Shown piece by piece: positions 12,264 to 24,400 of a DNA stretch of 64,000 nt (the stretch's first letter is position 1; each line of letters starts with the position of its first letter). This DNA comes from Scolanthus callimorphus. Lineage: Eukaryota > Cnidaria > Anthozoa > Actiniaria > Edwardsiidae. A model generated the notes under the pieces. That model did no database searches. It saw nothing but the letters and a program-made list of their open reading frames with translations, and was not told the DNA's origin. Made by a program: the position numbers and the translations under genes. The DNA is taken from contig CM066913.1 of NCBI GenBank assembly GCA_033964015.1, forward strand, positions 30,096,790-30,160,789, given 5' to 3'.

Positions 12264-12370
12264 AACAATTATTCTCCTCAGGCTCAGTGAATAGTGGCGA
12301 ATAGTCCCCTCGACCTCCGGTCTCGGGGACTATTCGCCACTATTCACTTCGCCTTCGGCGAATAATTGTT
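12264..12370. mobile_element. Nested-hairpin foldback element (copy of 1796-1902)
   Basis: Identical arms AACAATTATTC / GAATAATTGTT. Confidence 0.75.
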
Positions 12371-12594
12371 AAATAACCATCAGTTGATTAATAGTGAGTA
12401 ATATCAGAAATCAGTAAAAATCAATACTCACAACTTTTGAGCCCTAATCATTATTGATTTTTATAGAATCTTATTGAGTCAAATTCTCAAATGCCTTACA
12501 GAAACGAAATATGAACCATGCTTTTGTTGTTACTCTGTGTGGTGCCTGATGGATCTTACTTTGATATTACTCGGTTGAGTAGTATTGATTCTTA

Positions 12595-12915
12595 GGCCAG
12601 TTTTAGACGTCGAACTTCATTCTTGTCGCACTAAATGTCAATTTCCCATTGTTTAGTTAGTTAGAGCTATTGTCTTGAGCTCATTTGCATTAGGAACGGC
12701 ACTATCTGCCGTGCCAACGGCGCGCTACTGCCGTGCTAAATTAAAATTTTGAATCCTTCCAGCACTCATAAAATCAGGGATGAGATCTTCTCCATTGGCC
12801 AGACCGATTATTTTAACCTCATAAAATAACTCATATCGAAATAACTTGTTTTCCCTGGCTAATAAACCCAGTCAATTTAGTGCGACAGAATTAAGTTCGA
12901 CGTCTAAAACTAGCC
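12595..12915. mobile_element. PIF/Harbinger-like MITE (copy of 2127-2447)
   Basis: Same TIRs and TTA flanks as copy 1. Confidence 0.75.
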
Positions 12916-13508
12916 TTATCTATTTTTATGGAGTATTGGAATTATGAAGTATTCAGGCCAGGGTCAACTATATGGGGATGCTCCACCCAAAAGGGGTAGT
13001 TTTTGGATCGCAATGTTATAAAAGGTAGATTTTTAGGGTAGCAAAACACTAGATTCTGTATAAAAAGATGAAGGTTTTTTGTGTTGCAGCATAGAAAATG
13101 GTTTCAATAGTCTGCTTAGTTTTGGAGCTTTTAATATGCATATTAACACATGCAAAAACTATAAGAAAGGGGTGCCTTTTCTCAATTCACTATATTAAAG
13201 GGTAACTTTTTCCTAATTTACTATACAAAAGGGTAAGGGGACCATCCCTGTACATCTTCCCCTCTCCTTTCAGGATTCAGAAGAAAAATAAACTTAAAAA
13301 TGAGAGCTTATACCCAAGGGGCATACTGCCACCATAGCCACAGGAAACAAATATAATTACTCAAGTGGCCATAACAAATTGTGTGCTCATTGGTGCCAAT
13401 AACATTGAAAGCATTGGGAGTGTGTGCATGAGATTTGTCATGGAAAAATCCAACTAAAATAAGTGTTTTTATGCCAAGATCTTATGAGCAATCATGATAA
13501 AACAATTA

Positions 13509-13719
13509 GGCCTAGTACATATGCCGCTCTTATCATGAGCCGATCCAACCTGTTGCCTGGAAATACGCGAAAATCAGGGCATTTAAATGTATTCTACATT
13601 ACCGGTATGATTTAGAATAGTCTAGGTGACAGGCAGACCAGAGATGGACGAACAATATTGTTTTATCGAGATTTTGCAATTGGATCGGCTCATGATAAGA
13701 GCGGCGTATGTACTAGGCC
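13509..13719. mobile_element. PIF/Harbinger-like MITE (copy of 3042-3252)
   Basis: Same ~40-bp TIRs and TTA duplications. Confidence 0.8.
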
Positions 13720-14102
13720 TTAGTCACCTCAAACTCTGTGATTATCAGCAAATACCTTTGGTTTCTTCTCAGTGAGCATGTGCCAATATTAGATTATGTT
13801 ACCTTCTTCAACAACAGATTGTTAAAGCATTCACATTTCAGTGTTTTCACCAGTTAACACACAATCAGTAGTCTCATTGAGGACCTTCAGGCTTCAGAAT
13901 TCCAGGGTAGGTGTTCTTAAAGAAACCTGGAATTATAGGGTTTGTATTGTAGTGCATGTGTAAAATTCCAGGGTTGCTATTCCCCAAAAATGGAATTCCA
14001 GAATCAACAGTTGCTTTCCAGTTAAGGGAGCTATCACATGGGCTAGATATTTGAGAAAATAAAACCTGACAGAAAATTCCAAATTTCATACCTGAGCTAT
14101 TA

Positions 14103-14378
14103 CCACTGTATGCATTGCTACGCGACCTTCAAAATTCACTGTTGCGATTGGCGATTTTACGCAAGAAAATTTTAATATCAATTTTCTTGAAAAGAGAGTT
14201 AAACATTCTCGGCAAGGGAAGCCAAAGGACAGCTTAAAACCCTTTTGGTTGATTTTGCAATCAATATCGATCCAGAAAAGCAGCCAAATCCAACGTTTTG
14301 GTTTGATTGACGGCTAAAAATCGCCAATCGCCCATCGCAACATTGACTTTTGAGGTCGCGTAGCAATGCATACAGTGG
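14103..14378. mobile_element. TA-flanked MITE (copy of 3637-3912)
   Basis: Same TIRs CCACTGTATGCATTGC with TA on both sides. Confidence 0.75.
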
Positions 14379-14582
14379 TAATTTTATATCCCCAAAAATA
14401 CCTGCTCCCAAAAATTGATACCCCAAAAATACCCAACCTTTTTATCCTAAAAAGGATAACTACTAGAACTTCCAAGCCTGCGATTCTAAATATTTAATTT
14501 CAAATAATATTAATAATTTCAAAGTTAAGATCATTTCAAAGTTAAACCAACAGTCACCAGTTTGAAGTGTTCCTCGCATATT

Positions 14583-15872
14583 GGGCAATTCCAGAAAATA
14601 AAGGTACCCCCCCCCCCCCCCCCACGGGCGGCACTAGTTTTTGACTCCCCCATGCATCCAGAATTTCCAAAACGGTTTACCCCCCCCCGTGCATATAGAA
14701 TTCCGGGTAGGTTAAACCCCCCTCCCCTTCAGAAATTTCAACTTTTACCCCCCTCCCCTCCGGAATCCAAATAATCACCACCTTGTTTATTATTGCGAGA
14801 AAAAGTAAAAATTTGCGAGAGGGAAACGTTGCGGAGAAAAAGGCAAAAGTTGCGGGGGTTGTTGCGGGAATTTATTAAATTTGCAAAGTAAATACAGAGC
14901 ATGATAGTTTGATTTTGAAGAAAAAAATACCACCGGCATTCACAACATCCACTGAATATGAGATCTAAATTTTTAGCGTGTTTAACTAGTAGCTAACTGG
15001 CTATTTTGTAAGATTTGAATTGTAGGGGCAAAGAATCGGATGATATTATCACGGAAAAACTTGAGACTTTCGCCATTCGATCGTGAAATGGGGGAATAGA
15101 CATTTCAAATGAAGTGTGGAGGCTATTTACTTGCAACACACATTTTCAAATCGCTTTCTAAAATAATTTTTCAAAATATAACCAATAGGAAAACACATTA
15201 GAATGAGCTAGACCAAGCTTGGAAAGCCTAGTTGTTACTTTTTGCGGATCTTCGAATATTTGAGGCTTAGGAAAAACCCATATAGAAACTCTAAAAAGGA
15301 GTAAAAGAAAAACATGTTATTCAACATGCATATTACACGTACCATTTTAGAGAAACGTTTATTAAACTATACCGTGTTGTTCCGAGATTTCATTAGATAT
15401 GTTAGGGAAAGTTGCGGCGGGTTTTGGTGAAAGTTGCGCGTCCATGCAAGCTCAACTTATCCCGTATCGCCAACATCCTTTATATTAATTTCAATGTGTG
15501 ATTGTACAAAGTTGAACCTGCTGCGTGATTGAACTAACAGTCGAAATCAGTAGAAAATTATGGAGATTCTGTCTTAGAAGGGACAAGTACGAACTGGCAA
15601 GCATTCTCTATCTATCGAATGGCGACTGTTTTTCCGCGAGTGAAATGACGTTATTTTCTTTCTGAAAAACGCTATTTTAGCAGACTAAAAAACACGCGAA
15701 CTCCTTCAGAAGTTGGGCATCTTCAGACCCCCCCTTGTGACAAGAAATCCAGCTCCGAAAACCCCCCCTTGCAATCAGAATTCCGAGCTCTTAAACCCCC
15801 CCCCATGCCTTCGGAATTTCCAAATGCCGCCCGTGGGGGGGGGGGGGGTACCTTTATTTTCTGGAATTGCCC
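14583..15872. mobile_element. Poly-C TIR element (copy of 4137-5431)
   Basis: Same ends and subterminal repeats, with shorter C/G tracts than copy 1. Confidence 0.75.
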
Positions 15873-16177
15873 ATTCTGTATGCTTTTTTCTTTGGCACAT
15901 TAGCAGTACAGTACAGTTCAGTTCTCCTTTGTGACAATAGTCACCCTGGAGGCAGCCCAGTGGCCTGCTGAATTCTCATTTGGACTGCGTAGCTCACTTT
16001 GCCTGGTGTTACTCTCAACAAGTTTGCTATCTTCAGCCACAGGTCTCTATAATACATTCTCGAGGGAAGGGCAAACAGTATCTTTTTCATGAGTCTTGTG
16101 CTGGTGACCTCTGCACAGGTGGGCAATCCAGTGGAGGTGGTGAATAATGACTGTGTCCCTGATGGTCTTTGTTTTTG

Positions 16178-18407
16178 TTATTCTCCTGATCCCTTCATTG
16201 GAGTATACAAAATGGAATAGTCATCATGACTAGAGAGCCACTAAATGTCTTGCACGATGGGTAACCCCCGTTGCAAGACCCCCCATTTGTAGATGAAGAG
16301 CCGCCCAATCATGCAGCAGTTGTAATAATCAATAACTTGTTTGCATGTTTCCCCTAAAGACAATCTTCTCCTTTGTATGTGTATGGATCTTTGGTACCCT
16401 TGTTGGCAAAGCTATATATTATTATCCACCCCATCCTTGTGAATTCAGTCAGCAATCGGCTGTAAGGATAAAGTACAGGTAGTGAAGATTTTTCGAAACA
16501 ATATGGAGAGAAAGATGAAGGCAGAAGGCTTGGAATGGATGATGTTAGGAAGGGCAAAGCTATACAATATGTTAATAATCGTATGTACTGCTAGATTGCT
16601 CAGCTTAAGTTCTCTTTGACTTGAATGCAAGCATATCACCAGGTTTTGTGTAAGCTCTCTGCTTGGCGTATTCAGTACAGTAGTAGTAGGGTTTTCTGTA
16701 AATACGATTCTATGGGAAAAGAGTAGTGCTTGAAATAGTAAAAGAGTTCAGCAACAGTAAGCTTTTTGCGTGGCGTAACTTACCTTAGAAATATCCGCTG
16801 AATTCTGATTTTGTCATCCAACAACAAAGTCGCCGACGCACAGATCGACAAAATAAAAATATAAACATGTACAACAATCCTCTAATGTCCAAAGTTGTTC
16901 TTCTTTGAGAAGGTGAACAGAAGTCAGTGGCTAGAAAAGTACACTTTTCTTCCTCGTTTCATGATATCGATTGCTCGAATGTCCGCCATCTTGGACCTCA
17001 TTCTTGAGCATGCGCAGTGTTTGACCGCTGTGTAGAGCACCCATACTCATCATTCTCGTACCCAGAGCTCCTCGGCTCGTCACATCGCGCGGGAGTCTCT
17101 AGTAACATACATTTGAGCACCCATACTCATCATTCACGTACCCAGAGCTCATTGGCTCGTCACATCGCGCGGGAGTCTCTGGTAACATACATTTGAGCAC
17201 CCATACTCATCATTCTCGTACCCAGAGCTCCTCGGCTCGTCACATCGCGCGGGAGTCTCTGGTAACATACATTTGAGCTCCCATACTCATCATTATTCTC
17301 CTGATCCCTTCATTGGAGTATACAAAATGGAATAGTCATCATGACTAGAGAGCCACTAAATGTCTTGCACGATGGGTAACCCCCGTTGCAAGACCCCCCA
17401 TTTGTAGATGAAGAGCCGCCCAATCATGCAGCAGTTGTAATAATCAATAACTTGTTTGCATGTTTCCCCTAAAGACAATCTTCTCCTTTGTATGTGTATG
17501 GATCTTTGGTACCCTTGTTGGCAAAGCTATATATTATTATCCACCCCATCCTTGTGAATTCAGTCAGCAATCGGCTGTAAGGATAAAGTACAGGTAGTGA
17601 AGATTTTTCGAAACAATATGGAGAGAAAGATGAAGGCAGAAGGCTTGGAATGGATGATGTTAGGAAGGGCAAAGCTATACAATATGTTAATAATCGTATG
17701 TACTGCTAGATTGCTCAGCTTAAGTTCTCTTTGACTTGAATGCAAGCATATCACCAGGTTTTGTGTAAGCTCTCTGCTTGGCGTTTTCAGTACAGTAGTA
17801 GTAGGGTTTTCTGTAAATACGATTCTATGGGAAAAGAGTAGTGCTTGAAATAGTAAAAGAGTTCAGCAACAGTAAGCTTTTTGCGTGGCGTAACTTACCT
17901 TAGAAATATCCGCTGAATTCTGATTTTGTCATCCAACAACAAAGTCGCCGACGCACAGATCGACAAAATAAAAATATAAACATGTACAACAATCCTCTAA
18001 TGTCCAAAGTTGTTCTTCTTTGAGAAGGTGAACAGAAGTCAGTGGCTAGAAAAGTACACTTTTCTTCCTCGTTTCATGATATCGATTGCTCGAATGTCCG
18101 CCATCTTGGACCTCATTCTTGAGCATGCGCAGTGTTTGACCGCTGTGTAGAGCACCCATACTCATCATTCTCGTACCCAGAGCTCCTCGGCTCGTCACAT
18201 CGCGCGGGAGTCTCTAGTAACATACATTTGAGCACCCATACTCATCATTCACGTACCCAGAGCTCCTCGGCTCGTCACATCGCGCGGGAGTCTCTGGTAA
18301 CATACATTTGAGCACCCATACTCATCATTCTCGTACCCAGAGCTCCTCGGCTCGTCACATCGCGCGGGAGTCTCTGGTAACATACATTTGAGCACCCATA
18401 CTCATCA
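16178..18407. repeat. Internal 1,115-bp tandem duplication (copy 2)
   Basis: The same nested duplication as 5737-7966, again at an offset of 1,115 bp (16178 and 17293). Confidence 0.9.
17035..17292. repeat. 80-bp minisatellite, short array (copy 2)
   Basis: About three units, with the same variants as 6594-6851. Confidence 0.92.
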
Positions 18408-20309
18408 TTCTCGTACCCAGAGCTCCTCCGCTCGTCACATCGCGCGGGAGTCTCTGGTAACATACATTTGAGCTCCCATACTCATCATTCTCGTACCCAG
18501 AGCTCCTCGGCTCGTCACATCGCGCGGGAGTCTCTGGTAACATACATTTGAGCACCCATACTCATCATTCTCGTACCCAGTGCTCCTCGGCTCGTCACAT
18601 CGCGCGGGAGTCTCTGGTAACATACATTTGAGCACCCATACTCATCATTCTCGTACCCAGTGCTCCTCGGCTCGTCACATCGCGCGGGAGTCTCTGGTAA
18701 CATACATTTGAGCACCCATACTCATCATTCTCGTACCCAGAGCTCCTCGGCTCGTCACATCGCGCGGGAGTCTCTGGTAACATACATTTGAGCACCCATA
18801 CTCATCATTCTCGTACCCAGAGCTCCTCGGCTCGTCACATCGCGCGGGAGTCTCTGGTAACATACATTTGAGCACCCATACTCATCATTCTCGTACCCAG
18901 AGCTCCTCGGCTCGTCGCCTCGCGCGAGAGTCACTGGTAACATACATTTGAGCACCCATACTCATCATTCTCGTACCCAGTGCTCCTCGGCTCGTCACAT
19001 CGCGCGGGAGTCTCTGGTAACATACATTTGAGCACCCATACTCATCATTCTCGTACCCAGAGCTCTTCGGCTCGTCACATCGCGCGCGAGTCTCTGGTAA
19101 CATACATTTGAGCACCCATACTCATCATTCTCGTACCCAGTGCTCCTCGGCTCGTCACATCGCGCGGGAGTCTCTGGTAACATACATTTGAGCACCCATA
19201 CTCATCATTCTCGTACCCAGTGCTCCTCGGCTCGTCACATCGCGCGGGAGTCTCTGGTAACATACATTTGAGCACCCATACTCATCATTCTCGTACCCAG
19301 AGCTCCTCGGCTCGTCACATCGCGCGGGAGTCTCTGGTAACATACATTTGAGCACCCATACTCATCATTCTCGTACCCAGAGCTCCTCGGCTCGTCACAT
19401 CGCGCGGGAGTCTCTGGTAACATACATTTGAGCACCCATACTCATCATTCTCGTACCCAGAGCTCCTCGGCTCGTCGCCTCGCGCGAGAGTCACTGGTAA
19501 CATACATTTGAGCACCCATACTCATCATTCTCGTACCCAGTGCTCCTCGGCTCGTCACATCGCGCGGGAGTCTCTGGTAACATACATTTGAGCACCCATA
19601 CTCATCATTCTCGTACCCAGAGCTCCTCGGCTCGTCACCTCGCGCGGGAGTCTCTGGTAACATACATTTGAGCACCCATACTCATCATTCTCGTACCCAG
19701 AGCTCCTCGGCTCGTCACATCGCGCGGGAGTCTCTGGTAACATACATTTGAGCACCCATACTCATCATTCTCGTACCCAGAGCTCCTCGGCTCGTCACAT
19801 CGCGCGGGAGTCTCTGGTAACATACATTTGAGCACCCATACTCATCATTCTCGTACCCAGAGCTCCTCGGCTCGTCGCCTCGCGCGAGAGTCACTGGTAA
19901 CATACATTTGAGCACCCATACTCATCATTCTCGTACCCAGTGCTCCTCGGCTCGTCACATCGCGCGGGAGTCTCTGGTAACATACATTTGAGCACCCATA
20001 CTCATCATTCTCGTACCCAGAGCTCCTCGGCTCGTCACCTCGCGCGGGAGTCTCTGGTAACATACATTTGAGCACCCATACTCATCATTCTCGTACCCAG
20101 AGCTCCTCGGCTCGTCACATCGCGCGGGAGTCTCTGGTAACATACATTTGAGCACCCATACTCATCATTCTCGCACCCAGAGCTCCTCGGCTCGTCACAT
20201 CGCGCGGGAGTCTCTGGTAACATACATTTGAGCACCCATACTCATCATTCTCGTACCCAGTGCTCCTCGGCTCGTCACCTCGCGCGGGAATCTCTGGTAA
20301 CATACATAT
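18150..20309. repeat. 80-bp minisatellite, 27 units, with higher-order pattern
   Basis: Again exactly 27 units (2,160 bp). The first ~9 units carry the same variants in the same order as copy 1; the distal units do not. A marked variant (GTCGCCTCGCGCGAGAGTCACTGG-type unit, near 18916, 19476 and 19876) recurs at intervals of 560 and 400 bp (7 and 5 units), so blocks of units were duplicated together. Copy 1 has none of these variants. Confidence 0.97.
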
Positions 20310-20936
20310 GAGCACCCACTCCCGTCGTCTAATTCGAACGTTGGCGAGTGTGCGCAGAACGTTCTTTCTCTCTTTCTCTTAATTGTTAATCACGCATGCG
20401 TCAGCGGATGTCACCAGTGCCTCCATTCTTGTACCCAGAGCTCCCAAGCTCGTCTGCTCGCAGGGGAGGCTCTGGGGACATCCATTTTGAGGGCCGTCGC
20501 TGATTGGTTGATTTTGAGCATTGGAGCATGCGCTGAAAGGTCTTTCTCTTAACGGCCCTGTATTAAATCTCGCTCATGCGTCAGTGGCTGTCACCAGAGC
20601 CTCCCCCGCGAGATCACGCCGGGGAGCTCTGGGTTCGAGAATGGCCTCCCACAATCTCGTACCTGGGGGAATCATCCGATTCGTGAGCATGCGTAGTAGA
20701 TCAAGATCATACACAAAACATAACGAACTTTCAAACCGGAAAAACTGGAAAGCTGACGGGCTCTGGGTACGAGATTGCTCCTCCAACACAAGTAGCGGCG
20801 CTTTGGGTACGAGAATTTAGACTTTGTATAAAGTTTCGAATTTGGCCTCGGAAATCCATTGCTCAGTCCGGAAGGTGCGGCTAACTGTGTGCTTTATTGG
20901 AGGCGCGTGGGCACTAATTCTGTGCTCAGTACATTA
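20310..20936. repeat. Degenerate relatives of the 80-bp unit and foldback remnants
   Basis: 20426-20495 is a diverged single unit (CTTGTACCCAGAGCTCC, then AGGCTCTGGGGACATCCATTTTGAG). The same core occurs inverted at 20605-20645 (GGGGAGCTCTGGGTTCGAGA), and shorter at 20757-20775 and 20800-20815. The flank ATGCGTCAG..TGTCACCAG..GCCTCC occurs directly at ~20396 and ~20576. This suggests the minisatellite unit came from a dispersed foldback element. No gene is supported. Confidence 0.55.
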
Positions 20937-21343
20937 ACCGTTTTCACACTAGACGACGGAAACCCGTATATAGACGGGAAACATCGTAAACTTGTTCGAA
21001 AGAACATGGGCCGAGATTTGAGTGGTTACCTAGTACACCCGCGGCGAACACGCGGCGCGATGTTTGTTACCCACAATTCTCCGTCCACCCTCTAGTCCCA
21101 ATTCTTTGCCGCGCAAATTACGCAGTTTCCGTCCAGTCCACCGTCTTAGCGTGAATTCAAGACGAGTTTCCCGTCTCGAAGAGAAAATCGTCCACGGAAA
21201 ATCGTCTGTTAGGACGGAGAAATAAGACTGATAAACTCAGACAATTAAACGTCAAAATCCGTCGTCTCGTCCCGGTTTCACACTAAGACTAGTTTTCCGT
21301 CCAGACGATGAGACGAAGTTTCCGTCTCTAGTGCAAAAACGGC
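20937..21343. mobile_element. MITE with diverged TIRs
   Basis: The left end ACCGTTTTCACACTAGACGA and the reverse complement of the right end, GCCGTTTTTGCACTAGAGAC, form imperfect TIRs. The interior is full of GACGG/CCGTC motifs and is non-coding. Confidence 0.55.
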
Positions 21344-21394
21344 TATATTTGTTGCACGAATTAAAATTTTCAAATGATTTTTTTCTAGATTAAG

Positions 21395-21492
21395 GAGTGC
21401 AAAGAGCGAACAAGCCTGTGTTCTTCATGAACTGTGGCATGCATGCAAGAGAGTGGATCACGCAGGCATCATGCATGTTCTTCATACATGGG
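21395..21492 (+). CDS. Carboxypeptidase exon A (HxxE zinc motif)
   Basis: Encodes [20 protein letters not shown] and onward to FIHG; H and E of HAREW bind zinc. An in-frame TAA at 21391-21393 means the acceptor lies after it; AG at 21393-21394 is the simplest choice, but the 5' border is uncertain. The donor GT at 21493 leaves phase 0, matching the next exon. Confidence 0.8.
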
Positions 21493-24400
21493 GTTGGTAT
21501 CAACATGCTTCCTCCCATAGCAAAATAATATTATTTTTTATTATAAGTTGTGCACAAAACCAGAAATAAGTCCAACCAGGAGTAAAGCTTCTTCATAAGT
21601 TGTTTAAACGCGGGATAATGATTACTAACGCCCTCCGCTGAGCTCTCTATAGTGTCTTTTTTCACTTTTTCACTTTTTTTTTTCAACTAATTGGGTGATA
21701 CTAAATTAGACCTCGAGCTCAAAAGGGCCACGGGTCAAATAGCCCATTCGGCCTATTCAACTATTGCCCCGTAGCCCTTTTGGGCTGGAGGTCTAATTGT
21801 TAAATAGAACGTACGAGAGGTACATACGCCTCTGCCTGTTAGTTTCGCTTATTTGGAGTATAACATAGTAAACGTTTCTTGATCAATGAAATCATTTCGA
21901 AAAGTTTCTATTAAAAACACCCGTGAAGAGCGATTTGCAAAAAAAAAAATGGTATTTTACCCGCTATGGGCTGTCCGCCAACACTAGATTATGTGCTATT
22001 CTCACTGGTCTCATTAGTGCGAACATAAGGCACTACTCATTAGTTTTCTTTTGTTGGACTCTACTAGTCTTCGGCCTGTCGCTTCTACGTCCACCTACAC
22101 CATTCTACAACGCCGAGTACAATCTGGGATAATACAATTCGTCTTCTTCACGGCTCCATTCGTTTGACGTTTCTACGTCTGCCCTCCTTAACCTTTAAGT
22201 TACCCTTAAGTTATTTGCTCGAACTGATTGATCGGCCCTTAATAGTTATCGTCCCCCATATATTTGCCCCGATTTTGCGCGCACTATACTACTTCCACTA
22301 AAATCTTGCGAAGAAAAGAAAAGTGATGGAGGCACTGGAAACGTCCAGTAATGTAGTTTAATTTTCAAGTTCCAGGTGAAGTTTAATTCAAAAGGTTGTA
22401 TACTCGTTACCTGCAGGTCTACAATCGTAGCCTACAGTAAAAACCCGCGTATAAAAACCTGGATTTTGAAATTTAGTCTAAACAGGTTCTTATTTAAATG
22501 GTACTTAAAGCAAATTTAGGATACCTTGGTTCTTAAAAATATGTTTTTAAATTTTCATATAAACATCATTTATATATATTATGAATAAATTTGAGGACTT
22601 GTTTGAATGGTTAATTTAAAAGACATTCAACATAGTACTTAAGCTTGAACAACAACAGCAACTCAACTGATAAGAACTTAACTTAAAGTTTTAGCCTATA
22701 ATAGGCTCATATGTGGAGGGGGCTTAACAGGTCGTCTGTTGCGTGGTTTTGCTGGGACGCAAAACAATTAAAACGACATTGATTTGTCATCTTACCTGCT
22801 AATTTTAATTAGCAGTTCTTAAAAGAACTAGGTGAAATCACTTCAAATATTATACCAGCCAAATTGAAGTCAACTGTAAGGGATTTTAATCCGATTCATG
22901 ATCTGTTGATTTACCCTTGGGAATCTAAGGTCTATTCATAGACCTGCAAAAAGCCTATACGAGCTCCAACTTAAATCTTACATGAACACTCATCAACAAA
23001 TCTTCTGGGATATTGTAGCGTCTGTTACTAAACAAATAAAACACAGGCTTATGAAATGTGAAGGGGAAATTCGAGAGCTCGAGAATTCTCCAAACCACTT
23101 CAGGGTTTGCACTAAGCCTATGCTGTGTTTTATTTGTTTTTAAAATAATTATCTACAGCAATAAAATGCGCATTGACAGGAATAAATTTTTCAAGCGGAT
23201 GCGACTATAAATTCTCCATACAGATCAAAAGGGTGCATCACTGATGCCATCAGCCAGTCAGAGCGCTCCTTCTGTCGCATGATTTGTTAATCTCTAATCG
23301 CTCTGATCAGACTGCAAGTTTTCGGAGATGGCGGCAACCGAAGTGTCTGTTTTACAATGACATTCGTGGCTTAAAATGTATAATAGAAATTATTAAAATA
23401 AAAATTAAATCAAGTGTTTCGCTGCCCACCGATATAATCAAAGTGGCTTTCCATTGACTGCGAGAGAGACCTCTGCCGGCCCGTCACGAGTTTCCTGCGT
23501 GACGATACGTGATCGGTACTCATGGCAACAAATAACACGTGAACTAAAATTACACGAAAACAGGTTTTGAAAACCTGAAAAATCCAGTCAGTCTCGTCCA
23601 GTGTAGATGAGAAAACGCCAGGAAAATCAGACGCCGGCAGAGGTCTCTTGCGCATGGTGAGAGCCTGTATTAGCAATGAACATGTGTGCATAATAATAAT
23701 ACCATATTATGTTCTTGTTTCTATCCTGATTTACAGTTCGTATACAGATATGGGAAAGATCCCCAAGTTACCCGAGTTCTGGACAAGATGGACTTCATCA
23801 TCATGCCGGTTCTGAATGTGGACGGTTACGTTTACACCTGGCAAGATGTAAAGTCAAAACCTCATTTTATTTACCTCTCATAGAGCGGCTTTCAGTCGAC
23901 TTTCCATTCTTATTGGTAGCACAAAGGCCAGTTTAGACGTAGAACCTAATTAATGTCGCACTATGTCAATTTCCATTGTTTAGTTAGTTAGATCTGCCGT
24001 GCAAACGCCAGGCTACTGCCGTGCTAAATTACAATTTTGAATCCTTTCAGCGCTCCTTAAATCAGGGCTGAGTTTTTCTTCATTGACCAGACAGATTTTA
24101 TTAACCTCATAAAATCACTCATATCGAAATAACTTGTTTTCACTGGCTAATAAATCCAGTCAATTTAGTGCGACAGAATTAAGTGGTAGTAGTTAGGCAG
24201 GGGTCACAAAAGCGAGGGTATGACAATGGCACATTTGCTCAGAGATCTTTAACCATCTTTGGTGGAAAACAATCGCCGAACAGCGACATTTAAAAATCTG
24301 ATGCATCTGGACTCCCTTATTTTTTAACAAATTAGTCCATCTAAAACAATAATGAAATTACTCTGTATCTATCACTTGCCTGGTGAAGTTGTGAAGTTGC

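Larger units (their letters stand above)
10469..20309. repeat. 10.4-kb direct repeat, copy 2
   Basis: Repeats 1-9868 in the same orientation, with the same elements in the same order. Sequence identity ends at the right edge of the minisatellite: copy 1 continues CATTAATAGCGG and copy 2 continues CACTCCCGTCG. Lack of substitutions over more than 7 kb means the duplication is recent or is allelic sequence placed twice. Confidence 0.93.

Noticed and set aside
1..20309. CRISPR-like array
   Set aside because: Units are contiguous 80-bp repeats without unique spacers, in a eukaryotic context.
20521..21095. Short plus-strand frames upstream of carboxypeptidase exon A as its missing 5' exons
   Set aside because: None shows propeptide or M14 N-terminal features; they overlap foldback and MITE sequence.
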